From FEN-1219 sp036274615 (GTDB lineage: Bacteria; Pseudomonadota; Gammaproteobacteria; Steroidobacterales; Rariloculaceae): a DNA stretch of 18,852 bases. The DNA is taken from the NCBI GenBank assembly GCA_036274615.1, contig DASUFK010000106.1, positions 1 through 18,852 of the forward strand, in the 5' to 3' direction. Shown piece by piece: positions 7,136 to 12,776 of this stretch (within the stretch, counting starts at the first letter, position 1; every line of letters begins with the position of its first letter). The notes beneath the pieces were generated by a model. The model had not been told where the DNA came from. It did not search any database and was given only the letters and a program-made list of their open reading frames with translations. A program made the translations under genes and the position numbers.

Positions 7136-7164
7136 TTGCCGGCGGCCGTGCCGTCAATTATAGT
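7136..7164 (+). promoter_or_regulatory. Sigma70-type promoter of the XRE regulator gene
   Basis: TTGCCG (7136-7141) and TATAGT (7159-7164) are separated by exactly 17 bases. The expected transcription start, about seven bases after the -10 box, falls at or next to the GTG at 7171. That would make the mRNA leaderless. The -10 box is also the left end of the palindrome at 7159-7182. Confidence 0.55.
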
Positions 7165-7182
7165 GGCCAGGTGGCTACTATA
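7159..7182. promoter_or_regulatory. 24-bp palindromic operator candidate over -10 box and start codon
   Basis: TATAGTGGCCA (7159-7169) is repeated inverted as TGGCTACTATA (7172-7182) with one mismatch, around a central GG. The site covers the -10 hexamer and the proposed GTG start of the HTH gene. This is the position expected of an operator for negative autoregulation, since dimeric XRE proteins bind such inverted repeats. Binding has not been shown. Confidence 0.6.
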
Positions 7183-7782
7183 AGATCACGGCCGCGCGAG
7201 GCCGCCGTCGCTGCCAAGACCACCGGCCAGGAAGTCATGGAACGCCGCATCGCGGACGGCATCCGGCGCCGCCGCGAGCAGCTCGAGATCTCCATCAACG
7301 ATCTGGCCGAACGCTCCGGCGTGAGCCGCGCGATGGTGTCGAAGATCGAGCGGCTCGAGGTGAGCCCCACCGCGGCACTGCTCGGCCGGCTCTGCAACGG
7401 GCTCGGCATCACGCTTTCGAGCTTGATCGCGAGCGCCGAAGCCACCGTGAGCCCGCCGGTCGCGAGGGCCGGAGACCAGCCCGTTTGGCGCGATCCCGGA
7501 ACGGGATTGCTGAGGACGGTGATCTCGCCGCGGAACACCGGCTCGCGTGTGGAAATCGTGCGCGTCGAGCTGCCGGGCGGCGCGGAGGTCCACTACGAGC
7601 CCGTTCGTGATCCGTACGACCAACACCTGGTGATATTGCTGGGGAAGCTGGCGCTCATCGAAGGCAACGATGAGTTCGAGCTCGGAGTAGGCGACTGCAT
7701 GCACTCCCGGGTCGACGCCGCGCACACGTTCGCAAACCGGGGCCGCGGTCCCTGCAAATATCTCGTGGTGATCGCTCGCTAA
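7171..7782 (+). CDS. XRE-family transcriptional regulator with C-terminal cupin domain
   Basis: The 203-residue protein has a basic N-terminal tail, an XRE helix-turn-helix (about 28-84; LAERSGVSRAMVSKIE is the recognition core) and a C-terminal cupin_2 barrel (about 120-200; GGAEVHYEPV, QHLVILLGKL and DCMHSRVDAAHTFANRG). HTH-cupin proteins sense a small molecule through the barrel and often control the adjacent catabolic operon. Here the natural targets are its own gene and the molybdenum-hydroxylase cluster that ends 76 bp upstream. The GTG at 7171 is preferred because a promoter places the transcript start there. An internal ATG at 7237 has AGGAAG only two bases away, too close to be a good site. 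The GNAT gene follows after 23 bp. Confidence 0.88.
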   Translation: MATIRSRPREAAVAAKTTGQEVMERRIADGIRRRREQLEISINDLAERSGVSRAMVSKIERLEVSPTAALLGRLCNGLGITLSSLIASAEATVSPPVARAGDQPVWRDPGTGLLRTVISPRNTGSRVEIVRVELPGGAEVHYEPVRDPYDQHLVILLGKLALIEGNDEFELGVGDCMHSRVDAAHTFANRGRGPCKYLVVIAR

Positions 7783-7805
7783 TCCTCAACGATCGAGGCA
7801 TCGCG

Positions 7806-8300
7806 ATGAACGTCGACATTCGGCCGGCAGGCGCGGGGGACTCCGAGGCGCTCGCCCGCATCTACAACCACTACATTCGCGACAGCATCATCACGTTCGA
7901 GGAGGTCGAGGTGCCTCCGGCCGAGATGGGCGAGCGCGTGGCGGCGATCGGCCGGCTCTCGTTCCCGTGGATCGTCGCCGGCAGCGAGGGAACGATCGTG
8001 GGCTATGCGTACGCCGGCAAGTGGCGAGAGCGCAGCGCCTATCGCTTCGCCGTCGAGAGCACCGTGTATCTCGATCCGGCCTATACGGGCCGAGGCATCG
8101 GCACGCAGCTCTATCGCGAGCTGCTGACGCGACTGCGTAGCACCTCGGTGCACACGGTCCTAGGCGGCATCGCGCTGCCGAACTCGGCGAGCGTGGCGCT
8201 GCACGAGAAGCTCGGTTTCACGAAGGTCGCCCATCTCGAGGACGTGGGCTTCAAGCTCGGCCGCTGGATCGACGTCGCGTACTGGCAGCTCGTGCTCTGA
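7806..8300 (+). CDS. GNAT N-acetyltransferase, phosphinothricin acetyltransferase (Pat/Bar)-like
   Basis: The 164 residues form a complete GNAT domain. The opening DIRPAGAGDSEALARIYNHYI and TFEEVE are typical of the Pat/Bar branch. The acetyl-CoA loop is YLDPAYTGRGIGTQLY (88-103), followed by IALPNSASVALHEKLGF (122-138) of motif B. Members acetylate amino groups of phosphinothricin, methionine sulfoximine/sulfone or other small amines, using acetyl-CoA in the cytoplasm. The exact substrate is unknown. GAGG at about 7794-7797 precedes the ATG by eight bases. It probably forms an operon with the regulator 23 bp upstream. The REPIN-like palindrome starts six bases after its stop. Confidence 0.88.
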   Translation: MNVDIRPAGAGDSEALARIYNHYIRDSIITFEEVEVPPAEMGERVAAIGRLSFPWIVAGSEGTIVGYAYAGKWRERSAYRFAVESTVYLDPAYTGRGIGTQLYRELLTRLRSTSVHTVLGGIALPNSASVALHEKLGFTKVAHLEDVGFKLGRWIDVAYWQLVL

Positions 8301-8305
8301 CCTTC

Positions 8306-8393
8306 GCGAAAAATAGGGACATGCTGCTTTTCGTCGGACGCTGCGCGCGAATCTCGACGGTTCCACGAAAAGCAGCATGTCCCTATTTTTCGC
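8306..8393. repeat. REPIN-like palindromic element, copy 2 (perfect 29-bp arms)
   Basis: The 29-base arms at 8306-8334 and 8365-8393 are perfect inverted copies around a 30-base spacer. The core AAATAGGGACATGCTGCTTT is identical to the left arm of the copy at 1464-1543. The perfect match points to recent spread or to selection on the hairpin. It sits six bases after the GNAT stop and could also act as a transcript-end structure. A RAYT-type transposase in trans is expected from what is known of REP doublets, but none is visible here. Confidence 0.85.
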
Positions 8394-8399
8394 CGTTAC

Positions 8400-8429
8400 T
8401 TGCGACTCCGCGCGCGATTTGTTTATGCT
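8400..8429 (+). promoter_or_regulatory. Candidate promoter of the cytochrome c' gene
   Basis: TTGCGA (8400-8405) and TATGCT (8424-8429) are 18 bases apart, each matching four of six consensus positions. They lie between the palindrome and the ATG at 8469, giving a leader of about 30 bases. This is a moderate match only. Confidence 0.4.
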
Positions 8430-8468
8430 GCCGGGGATGTCTCGCCGCTGAATAGAGAAGGTCGCACG

Positions 8469-8954
8469 ATGAAAAACCGCTTCAACACGCTCGCGCTGCT
8501 CGGTTCGTTGCTGCTCCCATTGGTCCTCGCGTCTTGCGGCGGTGGCGGCGCAGCGACGGATGACGACTCGCCCGAGGCGGCAGCGTTCCACTATCGCGAC
8601 GGCGTGATGCAGTCCATCTCGTGGAAGATGACGCGCATCGGCGGCATGGCGGCGGGCGACATCCCGGCCAACAACGAGCAGTTCACGAAGGACGCGCGCG
8701 ATCTCGCGGCGCTCGCGGGCATGCTCCCGGAGGGCTTCATCCCGAACAGCATCGTCAAGGGCAGCATCGCGTTGCCGGAGATCTGGACGAACAATGCCGA
8801 CTTCCTGGCGAAGGCGAAGCAGTTCCAGGACGCCGCGCAGGGTCTCGCGGATGCCGCCGCATCGGGCGGTGTCGAGGGCGGGAAGGGCATGGTCCAGGGC
8901 GTGCGCCAGACCTGCGGCGGTTGTCACCGCACGTACCGTCATCGCGATCAATAG
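8469..8954 (+). CDS. Cytochrome c'-family lipoprotein
   Basis: The 161-residue product has a lipoprotein signal peptide with lipobox LASC (Cys23), so it should be membrane-anchored on the periplasmic side. After a Gly/Asp-rich linker, residues 40-156 follow the cytochrome c' four-helix pattern: YRDGVMQSISWKMTRIGGM, then IWTNNADFLAKAKQF, and the C-terminal heme site RQTCGGCHRTYR (CGGCH at 149-153). Cytochromes c' bind NO or CO and are linked to NO protection or electron transfer; lipid-anchored forms are less usual than soluble ones. The ATG at 8469 is supported by GAGAAGG about eight bases upstream; a longer in-frame opening from 8400 lacks a signal peptide and overlaps the promoter. It appears monocistronic, bounded by the palindrome and a terminator. 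Confidence 0.88.
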   Translation: MKNRFNTLALLGSLLLPLVLASCGGGGAATDDDSPEAAAFHYRDGVMQSISWKMTRIGGMAAGDIPANNEQFTKDARDLAALAGMLPEGFIPNSIVKGSIALPEIWTNNADFLAKAKQFQDAAQGLADAAASGGVEGGKGMVQGVRQTCGGCHRTYRHRDQ

Positions 8955-8992
8955 GCCGGCTGCCGCGCGTCGCGGCTGACGTTTCTCGTGAG

Positions 8993-9017
8993 AGCGCCGC
9001 GCTTGCCGCGGCGCTTT
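8993..9017 (+). terminator. Intrinsic terminator-like hairpin after cytochrome c'
   Basis: AGCGCCGCG (8993-9001) pairs perfectly with CGCGGCGCT (9007-9015) over a five-base loop, and TTTC follows. The T-tract is short, so termination may be partial. It lies 39 bases after the cytochrome c' stop and before the convergent gene that ends at 9079. Confidence 0.55.
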
Positions 9018-9018
9018 C

Positions 9019-9066
9019 GTGTCCGACGCCGGGAGTGTCTGACACCGCAGGTGTCTGACACCGGGC
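9019..9066. repeat. Three tandem 16-bp repeats with GTGTCtGACaC core
   Basis: Units start at exactly 9019, 9035 and 9051: GTGTCCGACGCCGGGA, GTGTCTGACACCGCAG and GTGTCTGACACCGGGC. The core GTGTC-T-GACAC is itself a near-palindrome. The array lies in the convergent gap between the cytochrome c' and the HtrA-like gene. It may be a REP-type repeat, a binding site array or a replication-slippage product. Its short length does not meet CRISPR criteria. Confidence 0.8.
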
Positions 9067-9078
9067 CGGGCTCCTCGA

Positions 9079-10041
9079 CTACTGAAGCGTGCCTTTGCGC
9101 TGGAACCCCGCGCGGTCGCCCGACTGCACGGTGAGCGCCATGCGCTCGGTATTGCGCAGCACGTTCAGAGGCACGTCGACGCCGGCGGCGCCAAGGCTCC
9201 AGACTCTGCGGAACATGTTGGCGAGACCGGCCACGGGCTCGTCGTCGATGCCGATGATCACGTCGCCGGGCCGCAGGCCCGCCTTGTCGGCCGGACAATT
9301 GCGATAGACGCCGACGACGGTGAGATCGCGCTGGTCGTCGTGCACGAGCATTCCGAGCCAGGGGCGCGGCGGCGTGAGGCGCCTGCCGTGCACGCACAGC
9401 TCGTCCACGATCGGCATGAGCAGATCGATCGGCACGAACATGTTCACGTCCGTGGCGGTGCCCTTCACGTCGAAACCTTGGATCACGAGCGAGCCCAAGC
9501 CGCAGAGGCGCCCGTCGTTGTCGAGCAGCGCGGCGCCCGACCAGCTCGCGTGCGCGGGCGACGTGAACAGCGCCTGATCGAGCACGTATTCCCAGCGGCC
9601 GGCGAATTCTTGCTTGGCGACGACGTAGCTCTCGATGACTTGCTCGGCACCGCCGCTGCTCATCACCGACACGGAATCGCCGACCGACAGCAGATCGGCG
9701 CTGCCGATCTCCATGCACGGGCCGTGCAGCGGCAGCGTGGGCTTCACGAGCGCGAAGCCGCTGTCGAAGTCGTAGCCGACGACGACGCCGGGCACGACGG
9801 TGGAGCGCGAGCCGATCCAGATTTGCTCGGCCTCGTGGACGACGTAGCCGATCGTGGCGATGAGGCCGTCTTGGCGGATCCGCACGCCGTGACCGGGGCG
9901 CTCGGTGCCGAGCAAGCCCGCGCTCATCGCGTCTTCCGGGATGTGGGCGGTGATCGACACCATTGCGTCGATCCCGGGAAGCTTCTCCGTTGTCAGTGCG
10001 CTCACGCGTTCAATGGTAGCAGCGTTCGGTGCGGGGCTCAC
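9079..10041 (-). CDS. HtrA/DegP-like protein with PDZ domain, catalytic triad degenerate
   Basis: The 320-residue protein combines a chymotrypsin-like S1C domain (about 25-215) and one PDZ domain (about 228-309, with RPWLGMLV and ADKAGLRPGDVIIGID). Unlike ordinary HtrA proteins it has no signal peptide, so it is probably cytoplasmic. Aligned by eye to the family, the catalytic His of TNxHVV is replaced by Tyr66 (TIGYVV) and the Asp of DxAL by Gly95 (GFAL). The Ser remains (SWSGAA, Ser168), but the GNSGG context is lost. It is therefore likely a pseudoprotease that binds peptides or partners through PDZ. The start is GTG at 10041 with GAGG (10050-10047 on the minus strand) at good spacing. The 298-bp inverted-repeat element begins 22 bp upstream and must hold or adjoin its promoter. 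Confidence 0.85.
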   Translation of the reverse strand: MSPAPNAATIERVSALTTEKLPGIDAMVSITAHIPEDAMSAGLLGTERPGHGVRIRQDGLIATIGYVVHEAEQIWIGSRSTVVPGVVVGYDFDSGFALVKPTLPLHGPCMEIGSADLLSVGDSVSVMSSGGAEQVIESYVVAKQEFAGRWEYVLDQALFTSPAHASWSGAALLDNDGRLCGLGSLVIQGFDVKGTATDVNMFVPIDLLMPIVDELCVHGRRLTPPRPWLGMLVHDDQRDLTVVGVYRNCPADKAGLRPGDVIIGIDDEPVAGLANMFRRVWSLGAAGVDVPLNVLRNTERMALTVQSGDRAGFQRKGTLQ

Positions 10042-10062
10042 TTTCGCCTCGGCGTTGTGCCA

Positions 10063-10360
10063 GCGTCAGCTGCACCTCGGTGGGCGGCGCTCGCACGTGG
10101 GTGCTCCTCTGCGGCACGCGACTTCGCCGGCCTTCGGCCGGTTCCCTCGCCACGGCGCGTTCGCCGAGGTCCGGCCCGCGGTCGTTCACTCGTGTCGCTC
10201 GTAGAGAAGTCAGTGCCGCCGCGGATCCGGATGCTCGCCTGCGGCTCGCCCCGGGCGCTGCGCGCCCGGCTCCGCGGCTCTCGGCGCTGTGGCTCGGCGG
10301 TCGCTACGGCCGCAGAGGAGCACCACGTGCGAACACCGCCCACCGAGGTGCAGCTGACGC
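10063..10360. mobile_element. 298-bp non-coding element with about 52-bp terminal inverted repeats (MITE-like)
   Basis: The left arm 10063-10115 and right arm 10309-10360 are inverted copies differing by two substitutions and one base of length; both begin GCGTCAGCTGCACCTCGG when read inward. The interior has no convincing gene but has two GC hairpins: CCGGCC/GGCCGG at 10127-10141 and CCGGGCGC/GCGCCCGG at 10251-10269, each with a three-base loop. This architecture fits a non-autonomous inverted-repeat element, or alternatively a large structured RNA. No clear target-site duplication was found in the flanks, so transposition is inferred. It fills almost the whole gap between the two minus-strand genes. 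Confidence 0.7.
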
Positions 10361-10400
10361 GTTGAGGTTGTCGCGGGCGAAGTGGGGCGCGCGCCGAACG

Positions 10401-11369
10401 CTAGCGGTCTTCGAAGGGATAGGTGCCGGGCTCGGGGAGGAAGTTGTCGGTGAGGCCGTCGATCGCGGTGGTGCCCATGAGCCAGCGGGCTTCTTCGGCG
10501 CCGGCGCCGATGTGCGGGGTGGCGATGAAGTTCGGGAGGCGCAGGAGGTCGTCGTCGGTGGGCGGTTCGACGGCGAAGGCGTCGAAGGCGGCTGCGGCGA
10601 TGCGGCGCGACCGCAGCGCTTCCTTCAGTGCGGTTTCGTCGACGATGCGGCCGCGGGCCGTGTTGATGAGGACGCAGTCGGGGCGGAGCTTGGCGAGCGT
10701 GTGGGCGTCGTAGAGGTTGCGGGTGAGCTTCGTGACCGTGAGGTGGATCGACAGCACTTCGGAGCGCGCGAGGAGCTCGTCGAAGCCCACGGCTTTCACT
10801 CCGTGGCGCGCGTAGAAGTCGGAGTAGTTCTTGATGTCGCAGGCGAGCACGGTGCAGTCGAACGGTTGAAGGAGCCTCACGAACTCCTTGCCGATCTCGC
10901 CGCAGCCGTGCACGCCGACCACGCGGCCGCTCAGGTGCCGGCCCATGCGCTGCAGCGGCCGCTCCGCGCGGCGCACCGCGGCGTTCAGCTCCACCACGTG
11001 GCGCAGCGCGGCGATCGCGAGGCACAGCGTGAGCTCGGCGACCGAGCGCTTGTTCACTCCGGGTGTCCAGCCGAGCCGCACGCCGCGGGCGCGCATCGCC
11101 GCCGGGTCGATCTTGTCGAGACCCACGCCGAGCTTGGAGATCACCTCGAGCTCCGGCAGCGCGGCGAGCGTGCGCTCGTTGATGGGCTCGAATGAGACGA
11201 TCGCGGCGTCGTAGCCGCGCAGGTAGTCGATCGTTTCCTCCTCGCTGCGATAGTAGGGAACGCCCTCGGCGTTCACCTTGGCATCGGGATGACGCTCGCG
11301 CAGAAGCTTCACGAGCCCGGGGTGCTGGGCGAAGGAAATTGCGGGGACCGCGACGCGCTTCACAGCCAT
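10401..11369 (-). CDS. D-2-hydroxyacid dehydrogenase, phosphoglycerate dehydrogenase-like
   Basis: The 322-residue protein is a D-isomer-specific 2-hydroxyacid dehydrogenase. The NAD-binding loop is GCGEIG (155-160), with an acidic residue (Asp178) at the end of beta-2 that favours NAD over NADP. The catalytic trio is present: Arg239 (NTARGRIVDE), Glu268 (AVEPP) and His286 (TPHIGAG). These enzymes interconvert 2-keto acids and D-2-hydroxy acids in the cytoplasm. No ACT or other regulatory domain follows the catalytic core, so the full-length SerA type is unlikely. The true substrate is open. The ATG at 11369 (MAVKRVAVPAISF) is preferred to an in-frame ATG at 11417 because the extra 16 residues are low-complexity and a hairpin (11381-11408) lies there. 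Neither start has a good ribosome-binding site. Confidence 0.87.
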   Translation of the reverse strand: MAVKRVAVPAISFAQHPGLVKLLRERHPDAKVNAEGVPYYRSEEETIDYLRGYDAAIVSFEPINERTLAALPELEVISKLGVGLDKIDPAAMRARGVRLGWTPGVNKRSVAELTLCLAIAALRHVVELNAAVRRAERPLQRMGRHLSGRVVGVHGCGEIGKEFVRLLQPFDCTVLACDIKNYSDFYARHGVKAVGFDELLARSEVLSIHLTVTKLTRNLYDAHTLAKLRPDCVLINTARGRIVDETALKEALRSRRIAAAAFDAFAVEPPTDDDLLRLPNFIATPHIGAGAEEARWLMGTTAIDGLTDNFLPEPGTYPFEDR

Positions 11370-11380
11370 ACGATGAGAGC

Positions 11381-11408
11381 CGCGCGCCGCTGAAAACGAC
11401 GGCGCGCG
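11381..11408 (-). other. 9-bp stem-loop upstream of the hydroxyacid dehydrogenase start
   Basis: CGCGCGCCG (11381-11389) pairs perfectly with CGGCGCGCG (11400-11408) around a ten-base A-rich loop. It lies 12 bases upstream of the ATG at 11369 on the minus strand and could fold in the leader, or lie in coding sequence if translation starts at 11417. An A/T-rich stretch (about 11420-11450) beyond it probably holds the divergent promoters of the dehydrogenase and the efflux operon, but I cannot fix the boxes. Confidence 0.4.
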
Positions 11409-11573
11409 AGCACGCATAACCTTAAGAAAAAAACAGACGAAAAGTATAACGGCGGCGCGGGTTAAGCGCGGAACGCTATGGCATACTTCTCTCGTCGTCG
11501 CGCCTCAGACCGACTGCAAAAAACGCTCGGCAGGGAAGCTGAGCTCACAACCTTCGGGATTCAGGGACACTCA

Positions 11574-12764
11574 ATGAAAAACGCAGTGCTCATCGTCATT
11601 GCTTTTGCGCTCGGCGGCGGCGCTGTGTGGTATTTCATGCGTGACGATGCCGCGCCCACCACGGCGACGGCAGGGCGACCCGGCGGTTTTCCGGGGCAGG
11701 ACGGAGGATCTGCGGGCGGCGCCGGCGGACGCCCGGGCGGCGCTGCTGGCGGTTTCGCACAACAGCAGTTGCCGCTCGTGGTCGTGTCGACGGTGAAGCG
11801 TGCGCCGATCTACGACGTCATCGAGGCGCTCGGCACCGCGCAAGCGAACGAGTCGGTCACGATCACCGCGAAGGTCACCGACACCGTACGGCGCGTGAAC
11901 TTCCAAGACGGCGACTTCGCAAAAGCCGGCGACGTGCTCGTCGAGCTCACCAATCAAGAAGAAGAGGCGTCGCTCGCCGAGGCGCGCGCGAACCTCGACG
12001 ACGCGGAGAACCAGCTGCGTCGGCAGCAAGAGATCCACGACAAGGGCTTGGGCTCGGCGTCGGAGTTCGATCTCGCGAAGTCGCGCGCGGCGGCGCAGCA
12101 GGCGCGGCTCAACACCGTGGTCGCTCGCTTGAAGGACCGCGTGATCACGGCGCCCTTCAGCGGGCTGCTCGGATTCCGCCAAGTGAGCCCCGGCACGATG
12201 GTGAGCGGGAACACCGCGATCACATCGATCGACGACATCAACACAATCAAGCTCGATTTCACGGTGCCCGAAACTTTCCTCGGCACGATGAACATCGGTG
12301 CGAAGGTGGTCGCGGAGAGCATCAGCTATCCCGACCGCAAGTTCGAAGGCATCGTGAAGTCCGTGGGCTCGCGTGTGGACCCCGTTACGCGTTCCGTCAC
12401 GGTGCGCGCGCACGTGCCGAACCAGGATCACGCGCTGCGTCCCGGCATGCTGCTCACCGTGCAAGTGGTCACGGCCGAGCATCTGGCGCTCGTGGTGCCC
12501 GAGGGGGCGGTGTTCCAGGTGCAGAATCGCGCATATGTGTTCACGGCGGCCGATAACGTCGCCCATCAGACGCAGATCGAAGTCGCTGGCCGCCGCTTCG
12601 GCCTCGTCGAGGTAATGAGCGGTCTCAAGGAAGGCGACCTCATCGTCACCGAAGGCATCGTGAAGCTTCGAGAGGGCCAGAAGTTCCGCACCAACGACGC
12701 CGAGACGGCCGTCAGCGACCGGTCCGATTCGCCCGACGCGCTCAAGCCGAGCACGCGCAGCTAA
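11574..12764 (+). CDS. RND efflux periplasmic adaptor (membrane fusion protein)
   Basis: The 396-residue product begins with one N-terminal hydrophobic segment (AVLIVIAFALGGGAVWYF), which may anchor it in the inner membrane. A low-complexity Gly/Arg linker follows (about 34-62, GGFPGQDGGSAGGAGGRPGG). Then come the lipoyl/barrel-sandwich halves (about 68-115 and 175-215), enclosing an alpha-hairpin coiled coil (EEEASLAEARANLDDAENQL onward), and the beta-barrel and membrane-proximal domains. This is the AcrA/MexA/MexH layout. The ATG at 11574 has AGGGA (11563-11567) six bases upstream; a longer frame from 11478 lacks such a site. The pump gene starts 12 bp after its stop. The outer-membrane channel is not encoded next to the pair and must be supplied elsewhere. 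Confidence 0.93.
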   Translation: MKNAVLIVIAFALGGGAVWYFMRDDAAPTTATAGRPGGFPGQDGGSAGGAGGRPGGAAGGFAQQQLPLVVVSTVKRAPIYDVIEALGTAQANESVTITAKVTDTVRRVNFQDGDFAKAGDVLVELTNQEEEASLAEARANLDDAENQLRRQQEIHDKGLGSASEFDLAKSRAAAQQARLNTVVARLKDRVITAPFSGLLGFRQVSPGTMVSGNTAITSIDDINTIKLDFTVPETFLGTMNIGAKVVAESISYPDRKFEGIVKSVGSRVDPVTRSVTVRAHVPNQDHALRPGMLLTVQVVTAEHLALVVPEGAVFQVQNRAYVFTAADNVAHQTQIEVAGRRFGLVEVMSGLKEGDLIVTEGIVKLREGQKFRTNDAETAVSDRSDSPDALKPSTRS

Positions 12765-12776
12765 CGGTAGCGCGCG

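Noticed and set aside
7118..7150. GCGGCCG direct repeat upstream of the XRE promoter as terminator or operator
   Set aside because: The repeat is only seven bases in very GC-rich sequence and there is no T-tract; it may be chance.
9019..9066. CRISPR array
   Set aside because: Three 16-bp units in direct contact, with no separate spacers and no cas genes; the repeat is too short.
10029..10400. Arg-rich open frames on both strands inside the inverted-repeat element
   Set aside because: They cross the arms and hairpins, have no ribosome-binding site or recognisable domain, and match the composition of non-coding GC-rich DNA.
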